Assembly: GCF_001905005.1 (NCBI RefSeq)
Contig: NZ_LWKZ01000009.1
Coordinates: 1-64,000 of the forward strand
DNA: 64,000 nt
Direction: 5' to 3'
From: Streptomyces sp. CB02923
GTDB taxonomy: Bacteria > Actinomycetota > Actinomycetes > Streptomycetales > Streptomycetaceae
Shown here piece by piece: positions 1 through 9,067 of the stretch. Numbering within the stretch: position 1 is the first letter of the stretch; every line of letters starts with the position of its first letter. The notes beneath the pieces were generated by a model, which searched no databases, was not told where the DNA came from, and saw only the letters and a program-made list of their open reading frames with translations. The position numbers and the translations under genes are program-made.

Positions 1-160
1 GCGTTTCACGGCAGTTCCCGGGAGCGCCGGCGGGCCGCCGTGCCCTCTATGTGGGTGGTTGTCGGGTGGTATCCGGACAGGGCCCCGCGGTGTGCCCGCC
101 GGTAGCGGCCAGGTAAGGTCAGGGGGCATCGTTGGTACGTTCCCCACAGGAGGCCCCCGG

Positions 161-769
161 GTGGAGGTCCAGGAGACGCGGGTCCAGACGGATCGCGTCC
201 TCACCATCCCGAACATTCTGAGCATGGCTCGTCTCGTCGGCGTGCCGGTGTTCCTGTGGTTGATCCTGTGGAAGGAGTTCGGCGGCCCGGACACCAAGTA
301 CTGGGCGCTGCTCGTCCTGGCGCTGAGCGGCGTCAGCGACTACCTCGACGGCAAGCTGGCCCGCCGCTGGAACCAGATCAGCAGCCTGGGCCGGATCCTC
401 GACCCCGCCGCCGACCGGCTGTACATCCTCTCCACCCTCGTGGGCCTGACCTGGCGCGGAATCCTTCCGCTGTGGGTCACCGCGGCCCTCCTGGCGCGCG
501 AGGTGATGCTGCTGATCGCGGTCGCGGCGCTCGCCCGCCACAAGTACGGGCCTCCCCAGGTGAACTTCCTGGGGAAGGCGGCTACATTCAACTTGATGTA
601 CGCGTTCCCGTTGCTGCTGCTCAGCGACGGAGAAGGCTGGCTCCACACGCTCGCTGAAATTTTCGGATGGGCGTTCGCCGGATGGGGTACAGCACTGTAC
701 TGGTGGGCAGGGATCCTCTATGTGGTCCAGGTCCGCCGGCTCATCAAGGCGGACACCAAGGCCGACTGA
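161..769 (+). CDS. clsA: CDP-alcohol phosphatidyltransferase, probable cardiolipin synthase
   Basis: Membrane phospholipid synthase of the CDP-alcohol phosphatidyltransferase family, about 202 aa. The family signature D-x2-DG-x2-AR-x8-G-x3-D-x3-D is complete (SDYLDG, KLAR, then G and two Asp of LDPAADR), so it should be catalytically competent. Several hydrophobic segments follow. I start it at GTG 161 because GGAGG lies just upstream and the 34 further upstream codons look non-coding. From memory, the S. coelicolor protein in this gene order (SCO1389) was shown to be a eukaryote-like cardiolipin synthase, so cardiolipin synthesis from phosphatidylglycerol plus CDP-diacylglycerol is more likely than PG-phosphate synthesis. 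That choice is inference from synteny. It leads the conserved actinobacterial block. Confidence 0.88.
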   Translation: MEVQETRVQTDRVLTIPNILSMARLVGVPVFLWLILWKEFGGPDTKYWALLVLALSGVSDYLDGKLARRWNQISSLGRILDPAADRLYILSTLVGLTWRGILPLWVTAALLAREVMLLIAVAALARHKYGPPQVNFLGKAATFNLMYAFPLLLLSDGEGWLHTLAEIFGWAFAGWGTALYWWAGILYVVQVRRLIKADTKAD

Positions 770-886
770 ACTCGCCGTACGTATTCGGACCCGGCGCGAC
801 CGGGTGCCGAAGACGGAGAACGGTAACTCTCCCGGACGGGTGATGTCGGCAGGACCGTCGTCTGTTTCGAGGAGGACGCTTCCGAC

Positions 887-3382
887 ATGAAGGCCGTTGT
901 GATGGCCGGTGGCGAAGGCACGCGGCTTCGCCCCATGACGTCGAGTATGCCCAAGCCGCTGCTGCCCGTGGCCAACAGGCCGATCATGGAGCATGTGCTG
1001 CGGCTGCTGAAGCGGCATGGGCTCAGCGAGACCGTAGTGACCGTGCAATTCCTGGCGTCGCTCGTCCGGAACTACTTCGGTGACGGAGAAGAGCTCGACA
1101 TGGAGCTCACCTACGCCAACGAGGAAAAGCCGCTGGGGACGGCCGGCAGCGTGAAGAACGCCGAGGAAGCGCTGCGCGACGACGCTTTCCTTGTGATCTC
1201 CGGAGATGCGCTCACCGACTTCGATCTCACCGACCTGATCCGTTTCCACAAGGAGAAGGGCGCGCTCGTCACCGTCTGCCTCACGAGGGTCCCCAATCCT
1301 CTGGAATTCGGTATCACGATCGTCGACGAGGAAGGCAAGGTCGAGCGTTTCCTGGAGAAGCCCACCTGGGGCCAGGTCTTCTCCGACACGGTGAACACGG
1401 GCATCTACGTCATGGAGCCCGAGGTCTTCGACTATGTGGAACCCGACGTCCCGGTGGACTGGTCGGGGGATGTCTTCCCGCAGCTGATGAAGGAGGGCAA
1501 GCCGGTCTACGGCTACATCGCCGAGGGCTACTGGGAAGACGTGGGCACCCACGAGAGCTATGTGAAGGCCCAGGCCGACGTCCTCGAAGGCAAGGTCGAG
1601 GTGGACATCGACGGCTTCGAGATCTCGCCGGGCGTCTGGGTCGCCGAGGGCGCCGAGGTGAGCTCGGACGCGGTGCTGCGCGGCCCGCTGTACATCGGCG
1701 ACTACGCCAAGGTCGAGGCCGGCGCCGAGATCCGCGAGCACACCGTCGTCGGCTCCAACGTCGTCGTCAAGAGCGGTGCCTTCCTGCACAAGGCCGTGGT
1801 GCACGACAACGTGTACATAGGGCAGCAGAGCAACCTGCGCGGCTGTGTGATCGGGAAGAACACCGACGTCATGCGGGCGGCCCGGATCGAGGACGGCGCG
1901 GTCATCGGCGACGAGTGCCTCGTCGGTGAGGAATCGATTGTTCAGGGCAACGTACGGGTCTATCCGTTCAAGACCATCGAGGCCGGCGCCTTCGTCAACA
2001 CCTCGGTCATCTGGGAGTCCCGCGGCCAGGCCCATCTCTTCGGCGCGCGGGGCGTCTCCGGCATCCTGAACGTCGAGATCACCCCCGAGGTGGCCGTACG
2101 GCTCGCCGGCGCGTACGCCACGACCCTGAAGAAGGGCTCCACGGTCACCATCGCCCGGGACCACTCCCGGGGCGCGCGGGCCCTGAAGCGCGCGATGATC
2201 TCCGCGCTCCAGGCCAGCGCCATCGACGTACGGGACGTGGAGAACGTGCCGCTGCCGGTCGCCCGGCAGCAGACGGCCCGGGGCAGCGCCGGCGGCATCA
2301 TGGTCCGTACGACACCGGGCGTACCGGACTCCGTCGACATCATGTTCCTCGACGAGCGGGGGGCCGACCTCTCCCTCGGGGGCCAGCGCAAGCTGGACCG
2401 GGTCTACGCGCGCCAGGAGTACCGCAGGGCCTTCCCCGGCGAGATCGGCGACCTGCACTTCCCCTCCAGCGTCTACGACTCCTACACCGGGTCGCTGCTC
2501 AGGTCGCTGGACACCGAGGGCATCGGCGAAGCGGGCCTGAAGGTGGTCGTCGACGCCTCCAACGGCAGCGCCGGCCTGGTGCTGCCCAGCCTCCTGGGGC
2601 GCCTCGGCGTCGACTCGCTGACGATCAACCCGGGCCTGGACGAGTCGCGGCCGACGGAGACCGCCGACGCCAGGCGTTCCGGGCTGGTGCGGCTCGGGGA
2701 GATCGTGGCCTCCGCGCGGGCGGCCTTCGGGGTGCGGTTCGACCCCGTCGGTGAACGGCTGTCGCTGGTGGACGAGCGGGGCCGGATCATCGAGGACGAC
2801 CGGGCGCTGCTGGTCATGCTGGACCTGGTGGCCGCCGAACGGCGCAGCGGCCGGGTGGCGCTGCCGGTCACCACGACCCGTATCGCCGAGCAGGTGGCCG
2901 CGTACCACGGCACACAGGTGGAGTGGACGACGACCTCGCCCGACGACCTGACCCGGGTGGGGCGCGCGGACGACACCATCTTCGGCGGTGACGGCCGTGG
3001 CGGCTTCATCATTCCGGAGTTCAGCTCCGTCTTCGACGGCGCGGCGGCGTTCGTACGGCTGATCGGGCTGGTGGCCCGTACGCAGCTCACCCTCAGCCAG
3101 ATCGACGCACGGATTCCGCGGGCGCATGTGCTCAAGCGGGACCTGGCGACGCCGTGGGCGGTCAAGGGCCTGGTCATGCGCCATGTGGTGGAAGCCGCCG
3201 GGGACCGGTCGGTGGACACGACCGACGGCGTACGGGTGGTGGAGACCGACGGGCGCTGGGTGCTGGTGCTGCCGGACCCGGCGGAGGCCGTCACCCATCT
3301 GTGGGCGGAGGGCCCTGACGACGCCTCGGCCCAGCAGCTGCTGGACGAGTGGTCGGCGGTGGTGGACAGCGCGGGCCGCTGA
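887..3382 (+). CDS. manC: Mannose-1-phosphate guanylyltransferase with degenerate phosphomannomutase domain
   Basis: 831 aa, three parts. Residues 1-240 form a nucleotidyltransferase domain with the GGEGTRLRP signature and MPKPLLPV. Residues about 245-370 are hexapeptide left-handed beta-helix repeats. The rest resembles an alpha-D-phosphohexomutase. It should make GDP-mannose from mannose-1-phosphate and GTP for mannosylated envelope polymers and protein mannosylation. In the mutase part I do not see the phospho-serine TASHNP motif (the site reads GGIMVRTTPG) nor the DGDxDR metal loop (DPVGERLSL), so this domain is probably not an active mutase. Start ATG 887 has AGGAGG about 10 bases upstream. 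A strong terminator hairpin follows the stop. Confidence 0.85.
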   Translation: MKAVVMAGGEGTRLRPMTSSMPKPLLPVANRPIMEHVLRLLKRHGLSETVVTVQFLASLVRNYFGDGEELDMELTYANEEKPLGTAGSVKNAEEALRDDAFLVISGDALTDFDLTDLIRFHKEKGALVTVCLTRVPNPLEFGITIVDEEGKVERFLEKPTWGQVFSDTVNTGIYVMEPEVFDYVEPDVPVDWSGDVFPQLMKEGKPVYGYIAEGYWEDVGTHESYVKAQADVLEGKVEVDIDGFEISPGVWVAEGAEVSSDAVLRGPLYIGDYAKVEAGAEIREHTVVGSNVVVKSGAFLHKAVVHDNVYIGQQSNLRGCVIGKNTDVMRAARIEDGAVIGDECLVGEESIVQGNVRVYPFKTIEAGAFVNTSVIWESRGQAHLFGARGVSGILNVEITPEVAVRLAGAYATTLKKGSTVTIARDHSRGARALKRAMISALQASAIDVRDVENVPLPVARQQTARGSAGGIMVRTTPGVPDSVDIMFLDERGADLSLGGQRKLDRVYARQEYRRAFPGEIGDLHFPSSVYDSYTGSLLRSLDTEGIGEAGLKVVVDASNGSAGLVLPSLLGRLGVDSLTINPGLDESRPTETADARRSGLVRLGEIVASARAAFGVRFDPVGERLSLVDERGRIIEDDRALLVMLDLVAAERRSGRVALPVTTTRIAEQVAAYHGTQVEWTTTSPDDLTRVGRADDTIFGGDGRGGFIIPEFSSVFDGAAAFVRLIGLVARTQLTLSQIDARIPRAHVLKRDLATPWAVKGLVMRHVVEAAGDRSVDTTDGVRVVETDGRWVLVLPDPAEAVTHLWAEGPDDASAQQLLDEWSAVVDSAGR

Positions 3383-3420
3383 TCCCCCGCGGGCGTGAGC
3401 GCGTCCGCACGACCCCGTGA

Positions 3421-3457
3421 CCCCACCGGTGTGCCGCGATTCGGCACGCCGGTGGGG
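3421..3457 (+). terminator. Intrinsic-type terminator hairpin after manC
   Basis: CCCCACCGG plus TGTGCCG pairs with CGGCACG plus CCGGTGGGG around a 5-base loop, giving a 16-bp stem with one G-T wobble. It begins 38 bases after the manC stop. There is no long T run, as is common in Streptomyces. Confidence 0.8.
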
Positions 3458-3489
3458 CCATTGGGAGACTTCGGCGCCGACGTGCGACG

Positions 3490-4413
3490 ATGTGCGGCAT
3501 GCCGCAGCAGCGCCCCGATCGGAGCACCCCCCACCAGGCCTCGCGCCCCGATGCCTCGATGTCGCTGCTGACCAACGTCATGGACCACGCCCTGGACGAC
3601 GGGTACGCGGAAGCGACGGCGCGCAAGGCGGAGGCGGGGGTGCGGGGCCTGCCCCGTACCTTGCGGGCGAAGTTGGGGCTGGCGGCGGGCCTGGTGCTCG
3701 CCGCGGTGGTGGTGACGGTCGGCGCCGCCCAGGCGCGGATATCGGCACCCACCCTGGCGAAGGAACGCGAGGAGCTGATCAACCGCATCGAGCACGGCAC
3801 GGCCGACGCCGACGCGGTACAGAAGCGTGTCGACGCGCTCCGCGACGACGTGGGGTCGATGCAGCGCGAGGCGTTGAAGAAGCACGGCGGCGACCGGGCC
3901 GAGCTGCTGGCGCTGCTGGCCGGCTCGACGCAGGTGACCGGGCCCGGGGCGAAACTCGTCGTCGACGACGCGAAGTCGGCCCAGTCGAGTGGCGGCGGTC
4001 CGCGCGAGAGCAGTGGATTCTCGGACACCGGGCGGCTGCGCGACCGGGATCTGCAGCGGGTCGTCAACGGCCTCTGGGCGTCCGGCGCCGAAGCGGTCGC
4101 CGTCAACGGGCAGCGGCTCACCTCCCTCTCGGCGATCAGAGCCGCGGGAGACGCCATACTGGTCGACAACAAACCGCTGGTGCCGCCGTACACGGTGCTG
4201 GCGGTGGGGGACGGGCACAAGCTCGCGACCGCGTTCCAGGACAGTGCGGACGGTCAGTACTTGGACGTCCTGCGCAAGAACTACGGGATCCGTACGAAGA
4301 TTTCCGCCGAGAACGAGGTCACGCTGCCGCCCGCGCCCAGTTTGATCGTACGTACAGCACAGCCGAAGGCCGGTGCCGCGGGCGGCGCCGACACAGGGAA
4401 GGGCACATCGTGA
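3490..4413 (+). CDS. DUF881 family membrane-anchored coiled-coil protein
   Basis: About 307 aa. There is an N-terminal cytoplasmic part, a single membrane segment (residues about 55-78, LAAGLVLAAVVVTVGAA) and a charged helical region with heptad character. The DUF881 domain follows (VNGLWASGAEAVAVNGQRL, then VLAVGDGHKLATAF). DUF881 proteins flank the small basic protein gene across Actinobacteria and, as YlxW, lie near division genes in Firmicutes; the biochemical role is unknown. ATG 3490 and in-frame ATG 3499 are both possible and neither has a good ribosome binding site. The stop overlaps the next start (GTGA, 4410-4413), so translation is probably coupled. Confidence 0.82.
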   Translation: MCGMPQQRPDRSTPHQASRPDASMSLLTNVMDHALDDGYAEATARKAEAGVRGLPRTLRAKLGLAAGLVLAAVVVTVGAAQARISAPTLAKEREELINRIEHGTADADAVQKRVDALRDDVGSMQREALKKHGGDRAELLALLAGSTQVTGPGAKLVVDDAKSAQSSGGGPRESSGFSDTGRLRDRDLQRVVNGLWASGAEAVAVNGQRLTSLSAIRAAGDAILVDNKPLVPPYTVLAVGDGHKLATAFQDSADGQYLDVLRKNYGIRTKISAENEVTLPPAPSLIVRTAQPKAGAAGGADTGKGTS

Positions 4414-4742
4414 TCGCCGTACTGGGCCTCATCGTGGGAGTCGTGGTCGGGCTTGTGGTCCGACCCGTGGTGCCGACGGTGGTCGAGCCCTACCTGCCGA
4501 TCGCTGTCGTCGCGGCGCTGGACGCCGTCTTCGGCGGTCTGCGCGCGATGCTGGACGGCATCTTCGACGACAAGGTCTTCGTCGTCTCGTTCCTGTCCAA
4601 CGTGGTGGTCGCCGCGCTCATCGTCTTCCTCGGCGACAAGCTCGGCGTCGGCGCCCAGCTGTCCACCGGTGTGGTCGTCGTACTGGGCATCCGCATCTTC
4701 TCCAACGCCGCGGCCATCCGCCGGCACGTCTTCAGGGCCTGA
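4410..4742 (+). CDS. sbp: Small basic protein (sbp, DUF1290 family)
   Basis: 110-aa integral membrane protein with three hydrophobic helices and the family-typical GLVVRPVVP and FSNAAAIRRHVF ends. GTG 4410 is the only start giving the family-size protein, and it overlaps the stop of the preceding DUF881 gene. The gene is lodged between two DUF881 genes, an order I recall from mycobacteria (Rv1823-Rv1825) and partly from Bacillus near ftsZ. The conserved linkage suggests a role in envelope or division architecture, but no activity is established. Downstream coupling is by TGATG. Confidence 0.85.
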   Translation: MIAVLGLIVGVVVGLVVRPVVPTVVEPYLPIAVVAALDAVFGGLRAMLDGIFDDKVFVVSFLSNVVVAALIVFLGDKLGVGAQLSTGVVVVLGIRIFSNAAAIRRHVFRA

Positions 4743-5746
4743 TGCCGATGGCTACGGACGAGAACCCCGAGCGGGACGGGTCGGACCCCCGAGAGGACCG
4801 GTCGTCGCAGGAGCCGCGGAAGGCGCGGCCCGACGAGCCCGGCGGAGCGGAGCGGCCGGCTGACCGTCGGCCGATGCCCCCGGAGAGCCGGTCGCAGGCG
4901 GCCCGGCAGGACGACGGGGCATCCGCCACGGACGGGGCAGCCGCCACGGATGAGGGACACGCCGCGGACGAGACGTCGGCGGCGGGTGGCGGGCAGGCCG
5001 GGAAACCCGGTCCGGCGGAGCCGCGGATGACCGGCCGGCAGCGGCTGGCCGCCGGTCTGTGGCCGCCGCGGCTGACCCGCGCTCAACTGATCGTTGCTCT
5101 GCTGCTGTTCATTCTCGGTCTCGGCCTGGCAATTCAGGTACGTTCCACGAGTGACAGCAGTGCACTACGGGGTGCGCGGCAGGAGGATCTGGTGCGCATC
5201 CTGGATGAATTGGACAACCGTTCGCAACGCCTGACGGATGAACAGCGCAGGCTGGAGGGCCAGAAGACCGAGCTGGAGAACAGCTCGGACCAGGCCGAGG
5301 AGGCCCGGAAGCAGACCGTGGAGAAGGAGCAGCAGCTCGGCGTGCTGGCGGGGACGGTGGCGGCCCAGGGGCCGGGCATCAACCTCACCATCAAGGACCC
5401 GACGCACTCCGTGGAGGCGGACAAACTCCTGGACACCGTCCAGGAGTTGCGGGCGGCCGGCGCCGAGGCCATTCAGATCAACGACGTACGGATCGTGGCC
5501 GATTCGTACCTCTCGGATGTCCGCGGCGGCGTGCAGGTCGACGGGAAACGGGTCACCCAGCCGTACCGTTTCAAGGTGATCGGCAAGCCCGAGGACCTGG
5601 AACCGGCGCTGAACATCCCTGGCGGTGTGGTGCAGACTTTGGAAAAGGAGCAGGCCACTGTGTCTGTGAGCCGTGACGAGAAGATCATCGTGGACGCCTT
5701 GCGGGCGGCGAAGCGGCCTGACTACGCTCGGTCGTCATCGCGGTGA
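4742..5746 (+). CDS. DUF881 family protein with long disordered N-terminus
   Basis: About 334 aa. Residues 1-100 are a low-complexity, charged, Ala/Asp/Glu-rich cytoplasmic tail. One membrane helix follows (about 115-135, LIVALLLFILGLGLAIQV), then a coiled coil rich in Glu/Gln (ILDELDNRSQRL onward) and the DUF881 domain ending near IIVDALRAAKRPDYA. It is the paralogue of the gene at 3490 and completes the DUF881-sbp-DUF881 trio. ATG 4742 overlaps the sbp stop (TGATG); ATG 4748 is the alternative. In mycobacteria gcvH follows this gene, whereas here the FHA protein follows directly. Confidence 0.83.
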   Translation: MPMATDENPERDGSDPREDRSSQEPRKARPDEPGGAERPADRRPMPPESRSQAARQDDGASATDGAAATDEGHAADETSAAGGGQAGKPGPAEPRMTGRQRLAAGLWPPRLTRAQLIVALLLFILGLGLAIQVRSTSDSSALRGARQEDLVRILDELDNRSQRLTDEQRRLEGQKTELENSSDQAEEARKQTVEKEQQLGVLAGTVAAQGPGINLTIKDPTHSVEADKLLDTVQELRAAGAEAIQINDVRIVADSYLSDVRGGVQVDGKRVTQPYRFKVIGKPEDLEPALNIPGGVVQTLEKEQATVSVSRDEKIIVDALRAAKRPDYARSSSR

Positions 5747-5936
5747 GCCGGCGACGTATGGGGGCGCCCCGGGTCGGGCATGAGGTAGCGGGGGGTCGGC
5801 GCACCGTACGGGTGGTGCGTGGTGGAAACTGTGAGAAGGCCACGGACGTTCACCGGATGTCCGGATCGGCCGGTGTGTGCATCGAGGGTTCGTCCTGCCC
5901 CACGGGCGGGTCTGTTTCGTTCAAGGGGAATCGCCC

Positions 5937-6710
5937 GTGAAGTTGTTTGCAAAGCTGTTCGGCAAGAGCGCACGCCAGGAGGGCGGCAGCGGTTCGGCGA
6001 AGCACCGTGCCTCGCGCCAGCCCGAGGAGAGCGGCTCCGGCGCAGAGCGTCCGCTCTTCCGTGACCAGGTCGACGGCCCCGGTGCGCCGGGTGCTCATTC
6101 TGTTGACCCCTCCGTGCCCGGCCGCATAGGTTCCCAGGGACCGTCGGCCGCGAACACGGGTGGAGGGGTTGCCTTGCCGGTATGTACGAGGTGCGGTCAC
6201 CGCAACGCCGAGGCGAGCCGGTTCTGCTCCAACTGCGGAGCACCGCTGCGCCCCGGGGCGCAGGCCGAGCGTGCTTCCGAGACGACCTCGACCATCTCCA
6301 TCTCGGGGCTTGAGGCGTACGACGCGGAGACGACGGGGCAGACGCAGGTCCCGTCGCTGTCCCCGGAGGCCCAGGCGGCCGTCGAGGCACTGCCCATGGG
6401 CTCGGCCCTGCTGGTCGTGCGCCGCGGACCGAATTCGGGCAGCCGCTTCCTCCTGGACGGCGACCTGACGACGGCCGGGCGGCATCCGCAGAGCGACATC
6501 TTCCTGGACGACGTGACGGTCTCGCGCCGCCACGTGGAGTTCCGCCGCGGCCAGGACGGCGGCTTCACGGTCGCCGACGTCGGCAGCCTGAACGGCACGT
6601 ACGTCAACCGTGAGCGGATCGACTCGGTTCCGCTCGCCAACGGTGACGAGGTCCAGATCGGCAAGTTCCGGCTGGTCTTCTACGCCAGCCAGCGGGGCGT
6701 CGGCTTCTGA
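5937..6710 (+). CDS. garA: FHA domain protein of the GarA/OdhI type with zinc ribbon
   Basis: 257 aa from GTG 5937 (AAGGGGA about 8 bases upstream). A basic, disordered N-terminus is followed by a double-CxxC zinc ribbon (CTRCGHRN ... CSNCGAPL, residues about 82-104). An ETTS motif (SETTSTISI, about 115) comes next, with a C-terminal FHA domain containing GRHPQSDIFLDD, SRRHVEF and SLNGTYVNRERI. In mycobacteria and corynebacteria, GarA/OdhI is phosphorylated at the ETT threonines by Ser/Thr kinases and controls 2-oxoglutarate dehydrogenase and glutamate metabolism. The ETTS motif and gene order support orthology. The zinc ribbon and long N-terminus go beyond the short mycobacterial form I remember. 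Confidence 0.85.
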   Translation: MKLFAKLFGKSARQEGGSGSAKHRASRQPEESGSGAERPLFRDQVDGPGAPGAHSVDPSVPGRIGSQGPSAANTGGGVALPVCTRCGHRNAEASRFCSNCGAPLRPGAQAERASETTSTISISGLEAYDAETTGQTQVPSLSPEAQAAVEALPMGSALLVVRRGPNSGSRFLLDGDLTTAGRHPQSDIFLDDVTVSRRHVEFRRGQDGGFTVADVGSLNGTYVNRERIDSVPLANGDEVQIGKFRLVFYASQRGVGF

Positions 6711-6727
6711 CCGGCCAGGGAAGGCAT

Positions 6728-7474
6728 ATGCACCGCACTGCGCCGGGTGGTGCCGGGTCCGCCGGCACCACCTCGGACGGCAAGCTGATGAGCATCGGTA
6801 CGGTGCTCAACACGCTGCGCGACGAGTTCCCCGAGGTGACCATCTCCAAGATCCGTTTCTTGGAGGCCGAGGGGCTCGTCGAGCCGCGGCGCACCCCGTC
6901 CGGGTACCGCAAGTTCAGCACGGACGACGTGGCCCGGCTGGCGGCCGTCCTGCGGATGCAGCGTGACCACTATCTTCCGCTGAAAGTGATCCGCGAGCAT
7001 CTCGACGCGCTCGCGCGTGGCGAACAGGTGCAGCTGCCCGCTCCCGCCGCGCCCGCGGGGGAGCTGTTCGAGGGCCTGGGCGAGCCGGCCGGCGACCGGC
7101 CCACGGCCGCCCGTATCGGCCGGGCGGAGCTGCTGGCCGCCGCGGAGGTCGAGGAGGCCGAACTCGCCGACTGGGAGGCGTACGGGCTCATCGTCCCGGA
7201 CGCCGAGGGCGGGTACGACATCGAGGCCGTCACGGTCGCCAAGCTGGTCGCCGAACTGGGGCGATTCGGTCTGGAGCCCCGCCATCTGCGGGCCGTGAAG
7301 GCGGCGGCCGAACGGGAGGCCAACCTCGTCGAGCAGATCGTGGCGCCGCTGCGCCGGCACCGCAATCCGCAGACCAGGCACCATGCCGAGGCCACGGCCA
7401 GAGAGCTGGCCACGCTGTCCGTACGGCTGCATGCCGCACTGGTCCAGTCCGCCCTGCGGGTCCGGCCGACGTGA
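6728..7474 (+). CDS. ftsR: MerR-family transcriptional regulator, FtsR type
   Basis: 248 aa. A MerR winged helix-turn-helix lies near the N-terminus (MSIGTVLNTL, ISKIRFLEAEGLVEP, PSGYRKFS), followed by a helical linker and a second MerR-like helical domain (LLAAAEVEEAELADWEAYGLI). The doubled layout and the position directly after the FHA gene match Rv1828 of M. tuberculosis and FtsR of C. glutamicum, which activates ftsZ; function here is inferred from that. It starts 17 bases after the garA stop, so it is probably co-transcribed. The first ATG (6728) has AGGGAAGG nearby. In-frame ATG 6788 (MSIGTV) is an alternative start. Confidence 0.83.
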   Translation: MHRTAPGGAGSAGTTSDGKLMSIGTVLNTLRDEFPEVTISKIRFLEAEGLVEPRRTPSGYRKFSTDDVARLAAVLRMQRDHYLPLKVIREHLDALARGEQVQLPAPAAPAGELFEGLGEPAGDRPTAARIGRAELLAAAEVEEAELADWEAYGLIVPDAEGGYDIEAVTVAKLVAELGRFGLEPRHLRAVKAAAEREANLVEQIVAPLRRHRNPQTRHHAEATARELATLSVRLHAALVQSALRVRPT

Positions 7475-7527
7475 GCAATAGGTGGCCCGACTACCCAAAC
7501 CGGCCGGGCACGTCCTAGGGTTGCTGT

Positions 7528-8001
7528 GTGAACGAGCTCGATGTCGTGGGTGTCCGGGTGGAAATGCCTTCCAACCAACCGATCGTGCTCCTACGGGAGG
7601 TAGGAGGCGATCGTTACCTGCCCATTTGGATCGGGCCGGGGGAGGCCACCGCCATCGCCTTCGCCCAGCAGGGGATGGCCCCTGCCAGGCCGCTGACGCA
7701 TGACCTCTTCAAGGACGTGCTGGAAGCGGTGGGCCAGGAACTGACGCAGGTCCGCATCACGGACCTGCGCGAGGGGGTCTTCTATGCCGAACTGGTCTTC
7801 GCCAGCGGTGTCGAGGTCAGCGCCCGTCCGTCCGACGCCATAGCGCTGGCGCTGCGCACCGGTACGCCGATCTACGGGACCGACGGGGTCCTCGACGACG
7901 CGGGGATCGCCATCCCGGACGAGCAGGAGGACGAGGTGGAGAAGTTCCGCGAGTTCCTCGACCAGATCTCGCCCGAGGACTTCGGCACCAACAGCCAGTG
8001 A
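7528..8001 (+). CDS. Bifunctional nuclease family protein (DUF151)
   Basis: 157 aa from GTG 7528. A complete DUF151/BFN domain begins MNELDVVGVRVEMPSN and contains YLPIWIGPGEA, a family hallmark, then RPLTHDLFKDVL and RPSDAIALALR. An acidic C-terminus follows. Plant and Thermotoga members have been linked to DNA/RNA nuclease activity, but the function in Actinobacteria is not known. It sits between two MerR genes, the same place as Rv1829. A short AT-richer spacer with TAGGGTTGCTGTGTG precedes it, so it may have its own promoter with a short or absent leader. Confidence 0.85.
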   Translation: MNELDVVGVRVEMPSNQPIVLLREVGGDRYLPIWIGPGEATAIAFAQQGMAPARPLTHDLFKDVLEAVGQELTQVRITDLREGVFYAELVFASGVEVSARPSDAIALALRTGTPIYGTDGVLDDAGIAIPDEQEDEVEKFREFLDQISPEDFGTNSQ

Positions 8002-8187
8002 GCCGGGTGCGCGGAGGGTTGTCTTCCGCGCATTCGACTAGCCTTTCCCCGTCCGGGGGCACGAGAAACCACTCGCAGGGTGATTATCACTCGGCGTGGC
8101 GAGCGCGGCGATCGTTGACGCACCCCGAGTGACTGCATACCGTCGATAAGGCAGGTCCCGTCCGGGACGTGGAGGACGGAGGTCGGC

Positions 8188-8790
8188 GTGGCAATCACCG
8201 GCGACGGTACGGCGGCGGAAGGGGCGTTGCCGCTCCACCCCGGAGCTGTTGACCGCACCCCGGCACAGGCTGCCGAGGTGCCGGGTGACCGCGGGGCGGA
8301 AACCATCGGCTACCGCGGCCCCACGGCGTGCGCGGCCGCGGGGATCACCTACCGCCAGCTCGACTACTGGGCCCGTACGGGGCTCGTCGAGCCGAGCGTA
8401 CGGCCCGCCTACGGGTCGGGCACCCAGCGGCTCTACAACTTCCGGGACGTCGTCGTCCTGAAGATCGTCAAGCGGCTGCTGGACACCGGGGTCTCTCTCC
8501 AGAACATCCGCACCGCGGTGCGGCACCTGCGCTCCCGCGGGCTGTCCGACCTGGCGAGAATGACTCTGATGAGCGACGGTGCGACGGTCTACGAGTGCAC
8601 CTCGCCCGACGAGGTCGTCGACCTCCTCCAAGGTGGGCAGGGAGTCTTCGGCATCGCGGTGGGCGTGGTGTGGCGTGACGTGGAGGGCGCGCTGTCGCAG
8701 CTGCACGGGGAGCGCGTGGACACCGGCGAGACGCTGGTCCGGCACAACCCGCACGACGAACTGGCGCGGCGGCGCCACCGGGCGGGCTGA
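8188..8790 (+). CDS. MerR-family regulator (Rv1830 type)
   Basis: 200 aa from GTG 8188, preceded by GGAGGACGGAGG. After about 45 disordered residues comes a MerR DNA-binding domain that uses ITYRQLDYWARTGLVEPSV and GTQRLYNFRDVVVL. A C-terminal helical region follows, including LLQGGQGVFGIAVG. The Cys-based metal sites of classical MerR proteins are absent. Position and sequence type match Rv1830, the second MerR of the conserved actinobacterial block. Target genes are unknown. The 186-bp gap after the nuclease-like gene suggests a separate promoter. Confidence 0.82.
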   Translation: MAITGDGTAAEGALPLHPGAVDRTPAQAAEVPGDRGAETIGYRGPTACAAAGITYRQLDYWARTGLVEPSVRPAYGSGTQRLYNFRDVVVLKIVKRLLDTGVSLQNIRTAVRHLRSRGLSDLARMTLMSDGATVYECTSPDEVVDLLQGGQGVFGIAVGVVWRDVEGALSQLHGERVDTGETLVRHNPHDELARRRHRAG

Positions 8791-9067
8791 GCAACCGGGC
8801 GGGCTGAGCGGGTACGCGGCGCGGCGGCCGACATGCCGGGTCCGGGCATCGGGTCCGGGCGCCGGGCCGCTGCGTACGCCCGTCATGGCGGCCTGCCGCG
8901 CCACTGCCGCACCAGAACCGCGCCGCTCCGCATCAGAAGCGCACACCCGCCCCCAGGGCCCCTGGAAGCCTTCTCCAGCGCCTCCGACGGCGTCTCGGAG
9001 CCCTTCGCGTGTCGCTCGCCGGGGCCGGTCGGCGCGATTGTCAGTGGTGTGGGGGAGCATCAGTCGT

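Noticed and set aside
1..160. A gene in the first 160 bases
   Set aside because: Open in frame with the phosphatidyltransferase but lacking family sequence; the ribosome binding site points to GTG 161.
119..3298. 1059-codon open frame on the minus strand opposite clsA/manC
   Set aside because: Arg/Val/Asp/Gly-rich shadow of well-supported plus-strand genes; no domain and no ribosome binding site.
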